Below the pieces are notes generated by a model. That model had not been told where the DNA came from and did no database searches. It saw only the letters and a program-made list of their open reading frames with translations. Both the position numbers and the translations under genes were made by a program. DNA of 5,871 bases from Planctomycetota bacterium (GTDB lineage Bacteria; Planctomycetota; SZUA-567), in the NCBI GenBank assembly GCA_031270145.1, contig JAISYD010000244.1, forward strand, positions 1-5,871, in the 5' to 3' direction. This document shows positions 1 through 5,737 of this stretch, in pieces (within the stretch, counting starts at the first letter, position 1; each line of letters opens with the position of its first letter).

Positions 1-184
1 CATAGCCACGGACTTTTTCCGCCGTCGCGGCGGCGGCGGCCTGATTCAAGTCGATTACCGCGATGTCGGCGCCTTTGCGGGCGAACATGAGGGAGATGGC
101 TTCACCGATGCCGGCGCCGCCTCCGGTGACCAGAGCAACCTTCCCGGACAACGCGAAATTTTCGTCAAAAGCTTTGAATTCCAT
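1..184 (-). CDS. Short-chain dehydrogenase/reductase (SDR), N-terminal part, cut by window edge
   Basis: NAD(P)-dependent oxidoreductase of the classical SDR family. Only the first 61 residues are present; the catalytic Ser-Tyr-Lys region lies outside the window. The visible part is the first half of a Rossmann fold: strand 1 KVALVT, then the glycine motif TGGGAGIG (residues 20-27, fitting TGxxxGxG), then strand 2 IAVIDL ending in Asp45. An acid at that position usually favours NAD(H) over NADP(H). The ATG at 184 is chosen because a perfect AGGAGG lies 7 nt upstream. The gene follows the sugar-binding protein gene by 99 nt on the same strand, so it is probably the last visible gene of the importer operon and oxidises the imported sugar or polyol. 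The substrate cannot be read from this fragment. The family call is firm; the polyol role is inference from context. Confidence 0.93.
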   Translation of the reverse strand, partial: MEFKAFDENFALSGKVALVTGGGAGIGEAISLMFARKGADIAVIDLNQAAAAATAEKVRGY

Positions 185-191
185 GGCGGAA

Positions 192-197
192 CCTCCT
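192..197 (-). promoter_or_regulatory. Ribosome binding site of the SDR gene
   Basis: AGGAGG on the minus strand, 7 nt before the ATG at 184. This is the best Shine-Dalgarno match in the window. It shows that the dehydrogenase is translated independently despite the strong hairpin upstream. Confidence 0.85.
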
Positions 198-222
198 GAA
201 TCCGACGCGATATAAGTACCCG

Positions 223-266
223 GGCCGCGGCGCGCCGCCGTCGGGACGGCGGGGCGCGCCGCGGCC
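223..266 (-). repeat. Strong G+C-only hairpin between binding-protein and SDR genes
   Basis: Arms 223-236 and 253-266 are perfectly complementary over 14 bp, all G or C. The stem continues with 237-240 against 247-250 past a 2-nt bulge (251-252), leaving a 6-nt loop (241-246). It begins about 17 nt after the binding-protein stop codon. On the minus strand no U-run follows it (the next bases are CGGGTACTTATATCG), so it is not a canonical intrinsic terminator. The likely role is inference: a 3' stabiliser or partial block that keeps binding-protein mRNA more abundant than the downstream message, as known for intercistronic hairpins in other binding-protein operons. Confidence 0.8.
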
Positions 267-283
267 GCGTTCCGGGGCCACGC

Positions 284-1294
284 TCAGCGGCCGGTCAATT
301 CCTGGCGCTTGGCCCATTGGGCGTCGGCGTTTTCCTTGGTTATGGGCGTCCAGGGGACGTCGTAAACCTTCAATTTGCCGCCTTCCCACTTCATTTCAGC
401 GTAGTCCTTCCAGCAATCCGACATGGGCTGGTAGTCGGGGATCAGTTGACCGAGGGCTATGTCAAGGGCGCCCTGGGCCTGGGAGATGGCGTCCTGGAGG
501 ATGGAGAGGTCCATTTCGCCGTTCTTGACCGCCTGGATGGCGTCCGAGACCCCGTCAATGCCGGCCAGGGCGAAATCCTTCAAATTTAAGCCGGCGGCCT
601 TGATGGCCTGGATGGCCCCGAGGGCCATTTCGTCGTTTTGGCCAATGACGCCCTGGATTTGGCCGGGATGGGCGGTGAGCCAGTTTTCCATCAGTGCCAA
701 GGCTTCGGCCCTTGACCAGTTGGCGGTTTTCATTTCCAGCACCTTGACGTCCGGATGTTCCGCCAGCGCCTTGAGGTTGCCCTCGCGTCGCTCAATTTGG
801 GCCGACTGACCAATTGGCCCCTCAATAATGACCACGTTGCCCTTGCCGCCCATTTTTTGGATCACGGCCTTGGCCTCCATGTACCCGGAAACCACGTCGT
901 TGGAGCCGATGTAGGCGGTCAGGAGGTCGGAATTGACCCTGGTGTTGGAGCCGATTACCGGGATGCCGGCCCCGTGGGCGGTGGCCACGGCGGCGGCGCC
1001 GGCCTGGATGTCGATGGGAACGAAGAGGATGGCGTCATAGCCCTGCGACGACATGGTTTCGAATTGGCTCTGCTGCACCGAGGCGTCGTAGCGGCCGTCG
1101 AACACCGTCACCTCGACCAGCCCCTGCTTGACGGCGGGGTGGCGCTCAAGGGCGGTGGCCCACAGCTTCATGTACTCGCCGCTCAGGCCGTAGGCGGCAC
1201 CGCCAATGCGGTATTTCCTCTGGCCGGCCTGGCAGGCCAGCGTGGTCGCCAGGACGCAGACGGCCAACAATGCCCAAAACGCGCTTTTCCTCAT
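284..1294 (-). CDS. Periplasmic sugar/polyol-binding protein of a CUT2-type ABC importer (inositol/rhizopine-like)
   Basis: Solute-binding subunit that captures a sugar or polyol outside the inner membrane and delivers it to the permease. It is 336 residues long and of the ribose-binding-protein (Peripla_BP_4) fold. Residues 1-23 form a signal peptide: MRK, a hydrophobic core to about residue 20, then cleavage probably after CQA. Cys21 sits in TLAC, a poor lipobox, so a lipoprotein is possible but less likely. Family landmarks are IGSNDVVSGYMEAK, GPIGQSAQIERREG, IGQNDEMALGAIQAIKAAGL and AGIDGVSDAIQAVKNGEMD. The GPxGQSAQIxRxxG segment and the VPWTPITKEN tail recall inositol/rhizopine-binding proteins, which is recollection and not an alignment. 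An ATG at 1312 adds six residues, but AGGAGA at 1301-1306 lies inside that extension and serves the ATG at 1294. The gene follows the permease gene by 69 nt. Confidence 0.95.
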   Translation of the reverse strand: MRKSAFWALLAVCVLATTLACQAGQRKYRIGGAAYGLSGEYMKLWATALERHPAVKQGLVEVTVFDGRYDASVQQSQFETMSSQGYDAILFVPIDIQAGAAAVATAHGAGIPVIGSNTRVNSDLLTAYIGSNDVVSGYMEAKAVIQKMGGKGNVVIIEGPIGQSAQIERREGNLKALAEHPDVKVLEMKTANWSRAEALALMENWLTAHPGQIQGVIGQNDEMALGAIQAIKAAGLNLKDFALAGIDGVSDAIQAVKNGEMDLSILQDAISQAQGALDIALGQLIPDYQPMSDCWKDYAEMKWEGGKLKVYDVPWTPITKENADAQWAKRQELTGR

Positions 1295-1300
1295 TTTCTT

Positions 1301-1306
1301 TCTCCT
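1301..1306 (-). promoter_or_regulatory. Ribosome binding site deciding the binding-protein start
   Basis: AGGAGA on the minus strand, 6 nt before the ATG at 1294. The alternative ATG at 1312 has no purine-rich site in front of it, and using it would put this motif inside the coding region. The shorter start also gives a normal MRK signal-peptide beginning. Confidence 0.8.
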
Positions 1307-1330
1307 ATGCATGGTATTGCCGCGTCAGCC

Positions 1331-1352
1331 CCGCCAGCACAAGCTGGAGCGG
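1331..1352 (-). repeat. Small hairpin between permease and binding-protein genes
   Basis: CCAGC (1334-1338) pairs with GCTGG (1343-1347) around a 4-nt loop. CCG (1331-1333) can extend the stem with CGG (1350-1352) past a 2-nt bulge. It lies in the 69-nt gap just after the permease stop, and no U-run follows. It may protect or separate the messages. This is weak evidence and could be chance in G+C-rich DNA. Confidence 0.35.
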
Positions 1353-1363
1353 TTGGCGCCGGA

Positions 1364-2374
1364 TTAACGATCGCTGTCGGCCTGGAAGTAGTCGAGCATC
1401 ACCGCTCCGGCTATGATCAGGCCCTTGACCACCTGCTGGTAGTAGGACGACACGCTCAGCAGGTCGAGGCCGTTGTTGATGACGCCGATGATGAGGACCC
1501 CCATCAAGGTGCCGAGAAGAGAGCCCTTGCCGCCAGTCATGCTGGTGCCGCCGATCACCACGGCGGCGATGGCGTCGAGCTCGTAGGCGGCGCCGGCCTG
1601 CGGTAGGCCGGCGCTGGTGCGGGCGGTGAGCAGAACGCCGCCGAGGGCGCAGAGGAACCCGCTTATGACGTAGACCATGAAGATAATGAAGCCGACGTTG
1701 ATGCCGGAGATGCGGGCGCTGCGGGCGTTGCCGCCGACGGCATAGACATAGCGGCCGAATTTCGTGTGGTACAGAACCACCCAGGCGATGACGAAGGCGG
1801 TGATGAAGACAATCACCGGCACCGGCAGGCCGAGGTTGAAGATCCAAAAATCAAAGCCGAACCAGCCCTGGCCGAACCAGAGGAAGTCCTTGTCGAGATC
1901 GGTCACCGGCATTCCATTGGTATAAATGAAGGTGAGGCCCCGGGCGATGGAGAGCATGCCCAGGGTCATGATGAAGGGGGTCACCCTGATTTTTGAAATG
2001 ACCAGGCCGTTGACGGCGCCCAGGAATACGCCGGCCGATAGCCCTATGGCTATGGCGAGCAGAGGGCTGACGCTAGGCACGTCCTTGTAGGCGGCGGAGA
2101 CGAAGCTGGCCGCCGCCACCCCCCCGAAGGCGAGGATGGAGCCGACCGACAGATCGATGCCGCCGGTAAGGATGATGAAGGTCATGCCGATGGAAAGCAA
2201 CCCGTTGACCGACACCTGCCGGAGTACGTTGATGAGATTCTTTTCCAGCAGGAAGTAAGGGCTGGCTATGGACAGCGCCACGCAAATGGCGACCAAGGCG
2301 ATAATAATGCGCAATTCCCAAATAAAGGACCAGAGGCTCGCCGCCCGATTGGAATCGCCGACATCGCTTTCCAT
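1364..2374 (-). CDS. CUT2-family (RbsC-like) sugar ABC importer permease
   Basis: Inner-membrane channel subunit of the importer, expected to work as a homodimer with the ATPase below it. It is 336 residues long and very hydrophobic, with roughly eight to ten membrane segments (for example about residues 22-40, 57-70, 104-124, 184-201, 229-250 and 283-301). Family landmarks are TGGIDLSVGS (70-79), FGRYVYAVGGNARSARISGI (about 206-225), and the conserved loop ELDAIAAVVIGGTSMTGGKG (265-284), which contacts the ATPase. The ATG at 2374 is preferred because AAAGGAAA lies about 8 nt upstream. A longer reading would need a TTG at 2410 and would add 12 residues unlike the family N-terminus. The gene starts 51 nt after the ATPase stop. 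Confidence 0.95.
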   Translation of the reverse strand: MESDVGDSNRAASLWSFIWELRIIIALVAICVALSIASPYFLLEKNLINVLRQVSVNGLLSIGMTFIILTGGIDLSVGSILAFGGVAAASFVSAAYKDVPSVSPLLAIAIGLSAGVFLGAVNGLVISKIRVTPFIMTLGMLSIARGLTFIYTNGMPVTDLDKDFLWFGQGWFGFDFWIFNLGLPVPVIVFITAFVIAWVVLYHTKFGRYVYAVGGNARSARISGINVGFIIFMVYVISGFLCALGGVLLTARTSAGLPQAGAAYELDAIAAVVIGGTSMTGGKGSLLGTLMGVLIIGVINNGLDLLSVSSYYQQVVKGLIIAGAVMLDYFQADSDR

Positions 2375-2392
2375 CGCTTGTTTCCTTTCAAA

Positions 2393-2418
2393 GCCGGCAA
2401 CCGGCCGCAAAAACGCGG
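2393..2418 (-). repeat. Two small adjacent hairpins between ATPase and permease genes
   Basis: GCCGG (2393-2397) pairs with CCGGC (2401-2405) around a 3-nt loop, and CCGC (2405-2408) with GCGG (2415-2418) around a 6-nt A-rich loop on the plus strand. They share base 2405. Both lie in the 51-nt gap, just upstream of the permease ribosome binding site at about 2381-2389. A role in message processing or in tuning permease translation is possible but unproven. Confidence 0.3.
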
Positions 2419-2425
2419 AGGCGGC

Positions 2426-3922
2426 TCAGGTCGCCATCCGCATGAGAAGTTCCTCGCTCGCGTCCGGCCGCCGGACCTCGCCGCACAGGGCCCGGTTCTT
2501 GAAAACCAGGATGCGATCGCTCATGCCCATGATCTCCGGCAGTTCCGACGACACCAGGATGATGCCGTTGCCTTGGCCGGCGAAGTCGGACATGAACTTG
2601 TAAATTTCCCGTTTCGCGCCGACGTCGATGCCGCGGGTGGGCTCGTCCATGAGCAGGATGCCCGGGTTGGAGAGGAGCCAGCGGCCCAGAACCACTTTCT
2701 GCTGGTTGCCGCCGGAAAGGTTACGGACCAATTGCCGCTCGGAGGGGGTTTTTATGCCGAAGAAGTCTATGGCCATTTTCACGTCCCGCGATTCGCGACG
2801 GCGGTTGATAAACGGATTTTTGTTGAACTTGCGGATGGAGGTGAGCGAGGTGTTGTCCTTCACCGACAGGATCAGGGCCAGCCCGGAACCCTTGCGATCC
2901 TCGGTGACGAAGGCCAGGCCGTTTTTTATGGCGTCGTAGGGGCGGCGGATGGTGACCGGACCGCCATTGACGAGGATTTCACCGCCGTCGGCCCTGGCGA
3001 CGCCGAACAGGCTTTCCAGAAACTCGCTGCGACCGGCCCCCACCAGGCCGTAGATGCCGAGAATTTCGCCTTTGCGGAGCTCCAGGGAGATGGGCTGGTG
3101 GCTTTTTTTGCGCGCGAGGCCGCGAACGGTGAGCATGGGGATGTCGGAGGGGACGTTTTCCTTGACGTACTGGCCTTCCAGCTTGCGGCTGATCATAAGG
3201 CTCACCAAGCTGTCCGTGTCCAGTTCCGAGGCCGGCCTGGTACAGATGTATTCGCCGTCGCGAAGGATGGTTACAACGTCCGCGATGCGGAATATCTCCT
3301 TCATGCGGTGCGAGATGTAAAAAATGCCCTTGCCTTGCGCCTTGAGCGAGGCGATGATTTCGAAGAGGACGTCGGTTTCCTTTTCCCCCAGGGCCGAGGT
3401 CGGCTCGTCCATGATCAGCACTTCGGAGTTGTAGGACAGGGCCTTGGCGATTTCCACCAACTGCAATTCGGCCACGCTCAAGGTTTTCATCTTTCGGGTC
3501 GGATTAAGCGTTATTTTGATGCGGCCAAGGACTTCCCGGGCCTGGCGGTTCAGTTCGGCATAGTTGACGAATATGCCGAACAGCATGGGTTCCCGGCCCA
3601 GAAAAATGTTTTCCGCCACCGTCATGTCGGGGATGGGGGTCAGCTCCTGCTCGATAATGGCAATGCCGGCGTCCAGGGCCTGGCGCGGGGAGAGGAAATG
3701 AACCGGTTGCCCTTTCATGCGCATGCTGCCGGAATCCGCCGTGTAAACGCCCATGAGGATCTTCATCAGGGTGGATTTGCCGGCGCCGTTTTCGCCGCAG
3801 ATGGCATGGACGGTTCCGCGACGCAGTTCAATTGAGACGCCCTTCAGGGCATGGACGCCGTGGAAATGTTTTTCCGCCTTTTCCATGCTGAGCAAAGCAG
3901 CATTGACCGACTGGCTCGACAT
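2426..3922 (-). CDS. CUT2-family sugar ABC importer ATPase with two fused nucleotide-binding domains (RbsA/MglA-like)
   Basis: Cytoplasmic ATPase that powers uptake through the permease. At 498 residues it matches the usual length of about 500. NBD1: Walker A GENGAGKST (43-51), signature LSVAELQ (148-154), Walker B VLIMDEP (168-174, Glu173), switch His205 in ISHRMKEI. NBD2: degenerate Walker A GLVGAGRS (292-299, Arg for Lys), intact signature LSGGNQQ (402-408), Walker B ILLMDEPTRGIDVG (422-435), and SSELPE with Ser in place of the switch His. A weakened second site is normal in this family. The ATG at 3922 is chosen because GGGAGG lies 10 nt upstream. The frame stays open to an ATG at 4000, but that adds 26 unlikely residues and has no ribosome binding site. 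It is the first gene of the importer operon, downstream of a strong promoter. Confidence 0.96.
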   Translation of the reverse strand: MSSQSVNAALLSMEKAEKHFHGVHALKGVSIELRRGTVHAICGENGAGKSTLMKILMGVYTADSGSMRMKGQPVHFLSPRQALDAGIAIIEQELTPIPDMTVAENIFLGREPMLFGIFVNYAELNRQAREVLGRIKITLNPTRKMKTLSVAELQLVEIAKALSYNSEVLIMDEPTSALGEKETDVLFEIIASLKAQGKGIFYISHRMKEIFRIADVVTILRDGEYICTRPASELDTDSLVSLMISRKLEGQYVKENVPSDIPMLTVRGLARKKSHQPISLELRKGEILGIYGLVGAGRSEFLESLFGVARADGGEILVNGGPVTIRRPYDAIKNGLAFVTEDRKGSGLALILSVKDNTSLTSIRKFNKNPFINRRRESRDVKMAIDFFGIKTPSERQLVRNLSGGNQQKVVLGRWLLSNPGILLMDEPTRGIDVGAKREIYKFMSDFAGQGNGIILVSSELPEIMGMSDRILVFKNRALCGEVRRPDASEELLMRMAT

Positions 3923-3932
3923 GCCGACGCAT

Positions 3933-3938
3933 CCTCCC
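3933..3938 (-). promoter_or_regulatory. Ribosome binding site deciding the ATPase start
   Basis: GGGAGG on the minus strand, 10 nt before the ATG at 3922. A CCC about 15 nt further upstream in the leader could pair with its GGG, so mild occlusion of the site is possible. Another ATG at 3932 lies directly after the motif but is out of frame. Confidence 0.75.
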
Positions 3939-4007
3939 AAAAGTATGGCGCGGGAAAAATGAAAACATTGGGCAAAGAGCCAGAGGCACGTATTTAGCAT
4001 GGGTAAG

Positions 4008-4048
4008 TTTCGTTTGTTATGGAAATAAATATAAACGCAATTTCGTTT
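4008..4048. promoter_or_regulatory. Candidate operator: TTTCGTTT direct repeat plus promoter near-palindrome
   Basis: TTTCGTTT occurs at 4008-4015 and again at 4041-4048, 33 bp apart or about three helical turns, so both copies face the same side of the DNA. The upstream copy is part of a 16-bp near-palindrome at 4033-4048 (minus strand AAACGAAATTGCGTTT, one mismatched pair) lying between the -35 and -10 boxes. The second copy lies just after the expected transcription start. This layout suits a repressor that blocks the promoter until the substrate is present. The regulator family cannot be read from the site; TTTCG-type elements are known for some DeoR-family repressors, which is only a hint. 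Confidence 0.5.
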
Positions 4049-4055
4049 TTGTCAA
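4028..4055 (-). promoter_or_regulatory. Sigma70-type promoter of the importer operon
   Basis: On the minus strand the -35 box is TTGACA (4055-4050, 6/6), followed by a 16-nt spacer and the -10 box TATATT (4033-4028, 5/6). Transcription should start near 4021, giving a leader of about 100 nt before the ATPase ATG. The upstream flank is almost pure A+T and can act as an UP element. It points at the ATPase-permease-binding protein-SDR series. Confidence 0.8.
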
Positions 4056-4070
4056 GAATATTTTTGTTTA

Positions 4071-4106
4071 TTTTCTTTTTTATTTTCATTTTACTTTTGT
4101 TTTATA
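4071..4106. repeat. Degenerate TTTTNN hexamer array in the A+T-rich gap
   Basis: In register on the plus strand the sequence reads TTTTCT, TTTTTA, TTTTCA, TTTTAC, TTTTGT, TTTATA. That is five exact TTTTNN units and a sixth with one change. The array begins 16 bp upstream of the -35 box of the importer promoter. It may be an UP element or curved DNA; as an exact-register repeat it may also be chance in a T-rich stretch. No coding function was seen. Confidence 0.5.
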
Positions 4107-4133
4107 AAAATCCTTTCAGGCAATGGAGATTCA

Positions 4134-4706
4134 CTAGGCTGTAACATCCTGTTTCGGGCCAAGAAGCAGGAAATATTCGGGATTTTTCCCCTTGCCGCCA
4201 AGAAAAGGAGTGGCGTCGGGGCCTTTTACCGGCAGTCCGAGAGCCAAGGCGGTTTGCCGGATCCGAGGCAGGATGCGCTCCAAGGCCGAGTCAAGCACCC
4301 GGCCCCGGCCTTTTTGCATTTCGTCCTTTTCCGCTTCGTATTGGGGTTTAAGCAAGCTGAGGACGAAACCGCCCGGCGCCAACAGCGAAACCGCCCGGGG
4401 GAGGATCTTGTCCTGCCTGGTCCAACCCACATCCGAAGTGAGCAAATTGACTTTTTCCGGCAATTCCACATGCAGGGCGTTGGTACGCTCGTGGAGTACG
4501 ACTCTGGGGTCGCGGCGCAGCTTCCAGGCAAAGGTGCCGTAACAAACATCGACCGCGTGAACCCGCGCCGCGCCGGCCTGGAGCAGGGCATCGACAAAGC
4601 CGCCGACATGGGAGCCCAGATCGCAACAAATCCAGCCGTCCGGCTTCAGGCCGGCCCAATTCAGGGCCCAAGCCATTTTTTCGCCACCGCGCCCGACATA
4701 CGGCAT
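4134..4706 (-). CDS. TlyA/FtsJ-type SAM-dependent 2'-O-ribose methyltransferase lacking an S4 domain
   Basis: Predicted RNA 2'-O-methyltransferase of the Rossmann (FtsJ/RrmJ) fold, acting in the cytoplasm, probably on rRNA. It has 190 residues. The SAM site is motif I DLGSHVGGF (29-37), followed by AVDVCYGTFAWKLRRDPRV (51-69), close to the TlyA pattern AVDVGYGQLAWxLRxDPRV. The K-D-K-E catalytic tetrad appears complete: Lys10 (GRGGEK), Asp92 (SDVGW), Lys120 (LLKPQYE) and Glu177 (NPEYFLLL). TlyA proteins normally carry an S4 RNA-binding domain of about 60 residues before the GRGGxK motif; here the protein starts there. AAGGGG (4713-4718) lies 6 nt before the ATG and overlaps the phospholipase stop, so translational coupling is likely. 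The exact target nucleotide is unknown. No clear intrinsic terminator follows; only CCTGAAAGG and a short U-run (about 4106-4120) is present. Confidence 0.85.
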   Translation of the reverse strand: MPYVGRGGEKMAWALNWAGLKPDGWICCDLGSHVGGFVDALLQAGAARVHAVDVCYGTFAWKLRRDPRVVLHERTNALHVELPEKVNLLTSDVGWTRQDKILPRAVSLLAPGGFVLSLLKPQYEAEKDEMQKGRGRVLDSALERILPRIRQTALALGLPVKGPDATPFLGGKGKNPEYFLLLGPKQDVTA

Positions 4707-4717
4707 GGGACGCCCCT

Positions 4718-5593
4718 TTAGGCGGTTTTGCCCGTCGCCGCCAAAATCCGGCCCAGCGCCGCCCCGGCCGCCGCCCGGCCGCGCATAAACGCCTCGTCAA
4801 TCCGGCTGAAATCGCCCCAGAAAATATCGGAAACGTCGATTTTCAGAATCGCGTCGGCTCCCCTGGTTTCGGCCTGGTTCAGCCGCTCGCCCTGGATCGA
4901 CATGAGCCGGCGCACCACATCGAAGCCATTCTGGCAGGCCAGGGGATTTTCCAGCGGTACGGAAATGTCGACAGCCAGGACGGTTTGGGCGCCCAGGCGC
5001 CGACATAAGCCGACCGGCAACGGACATATGGGGGCCGCGTCGGCATATTGCGCCCCCCGCCAAGCAAAGGGGGCGAACAGCAGGCCCACCGCCACTCCGG
5101 CCTTAAGGGCGGGGGCGAGGGGGCCCGAGATGAAATCCTCCACTTCGCCGGAAGTAAGGTTGACGGCATTGACTCCAAAGGGTAGGGGCAGATCGGCAAA
5201 AGTCAGCCCGGCGCCGAAAAAATCCTCAATCGCCTTCTCAACCGGATTTGCTCGCCGGAGCCCCAGGCGGAATGATATGGCCGAGGCGATGCCGGCAGTG
5301 GCGAGTTTCCGGATAAGTCCTCCGGCAAGCCCAGGACGCCGATGCAGGCCATCGCCCTTGGCCGGCCGGCGGAAAAAAGGCGAGCGGCGGAAATAGGCCA
5401 GGATTTCCGCCATGCCCTTTTCGCCGACCGGCCGGGAGGCGTAAATTGCCCCCAACACGGCTCCCATACTGGAGCCGCTGATGAACTCCGGCCTAAGGCC
5501 AGCCTCGGCCAGGCGCGACAGAACGCCAAGATGCGCGAAAGCTCTGCCTCCGCCGCCGCCCAGAGCCACGCCAAAACCGCAAGCGCCATTCAT
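4718..5593 (-). CDS. Patatin-like phospholipase (RssA/NTE-type serine hydrolase)
   Basis: Predicted lipid acyl hydrolase with a Ser-Asp dyad. It has 291 residues, the usual size of single-domain bacterial patatins. The oxyanion-hole motif is GGGGGR (12-17) after the first strand GFGVAL. The nucleophile is Ser42 in GSSMG (40-44). The second catalytic residue is probably Asp185 in YADAAPICPLPV, where the family usually has DG[GA]; the Gly is Ala here. The preceding helix reads ALKAGVAVGLLFAPF rather than the more common ALRAS..P form. The ATG at 5593 is chosen because GGGAAAGG lies 6 nt upstream and a candidate promoter sits about 60 nt upstream. An in-frame ATG at 5704 would add 37 residues ahead of the glycine motif, where patatins normally begin. 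No signal peptide is seen. The methyltransferase gene follows after 11 nt. Substrate is unknown, and activity is likely but not certain given the altered Asp motif. Confidence 0.9.
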   Translation of the reverse strand: MNGACGFGVALGGGGGRAFAHLGVLSRLAEAGLRPEFISGSSMGAVLGAIYASRPVGEKGMAEILAYFRRSPFFRRPAKGDGLHRRPGLAGGLIRKLATAGIASAISFRLGLRRANPVEKAIEDFFGAGLTFADLPLPFGVNAVNLTSGEVEDFISGPLAPALKAGVAVGLLFAPFAWRGAQYADAAPICPLPVGLCRRLGAQTVLAVDISVPLENPLACQNGFDVVRRLMSIQGERLNQAETRGADAILKIDVSDIFWGDFSRIDEAFMRGRAAAGAALGRILAATGKTA

Positions 5594-5599
5594 GCGTCG

Positions 5600-5607
5600 C
5601 CTTTCCC
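5600..5607 (-). promoter_or_regulatory. Ribosome binding site deciding the phospholipase start
   Basis: GGGAAAGG on the minus strand, 6 nt before the ATG at 5593. The upstream in-frame ATG at 5704 has only GTGGATTTAA in front, a poor site, so the shorter protein is preferred. Confidence 0.65.
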
Positions 5608-5654
5608 GAATCGCGGCGGCATGACATTGCGCCAACCCGCCGTTTCCGGCTCCG

Positions 5655-5682
5655 ATTATGACGAAGGCGCGATGAAAGCCAA
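5655..5682 (-). promoter_or_regulatory. Candidate promoter of the phospholipase-methyltransferase pair
   Basis: On the minus strand TTGGCT (5682-5677, 4/6 to TTGACA) is followed by a 16-nt spacer and CATAAT (5660-5655, 5/6 to TATAAT). The start would be near 5648, giving a leader of about 55 nt. This agrees with the ATG at 5593 and excludes the ATG at 5704, which would lie upstream of the transcript start. Confidence 0.4.
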
Positions 5683-5737
5683 GGCGAATCTGATCGGCTG
5701 ACATTTAAATCCACGCTTCGCGAAATGGTCCGCAAAG

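Noticed and set aside
223..266. Rho-independent terminator closing the importer operon before the SDR gene
   Set aside because: The stem is strong but no U-run follows on the transcribed strand, and the SDR has its own perfect ribosome binding site with no evident promoter in the remaining gap.
755..1606. Plus-strand open frame of 283 codons spanning the binding-protein and permease genes
   Set aside because: It crosses the boundary of two well-supported minus-strand genes and is full of His, Gly, Ala and Val runs without any motif, as expected of a shadow frame.
2378..3835. Long plus-strand open frame of 485 codons opposite the ATPase gene
   Set aside because: It is an antisense shadow in G+C-rich DNA: no recognisable domain, no ribosome binding site, composition rich in His, Gly, Asp and Phe, and the opposite strand encodes a clear ATPase.
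3923..4000. 26-residue N-terminal extension of the ATPase from an ATG at 4000, hydrophobic and Cys-rich
   Set aside because: There is no ribosome binding site before 4000, and a good one (GGGAGG) precedes the ATG at 3922, which gives the usual family N-terminus. A leader-peptide role is not supported because the frame runs straight into the ATPase without a stop.
4106..4133. Intrinsic terminator after the methyltransferase gene
   Set aside because: On the minus strand CCTGAAAGG followed by ATTTTT gives only a 3-bp stem, too weak to call. Read-through into the importer operon cannot be excluded.
5594..5704. N-terminal extension of the phospholipase carrying VIIGAGNGGLAQCHAAA, which looks like the dinucleotide-binding start of an opine dehydrogenase
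   Set aside because: Only one short strand-turn-helix is present before the patatin domain, it lies across the candidate promoter, and the ATG at 5704 lacks a good ribosome binding site. The likeness is probably chance.
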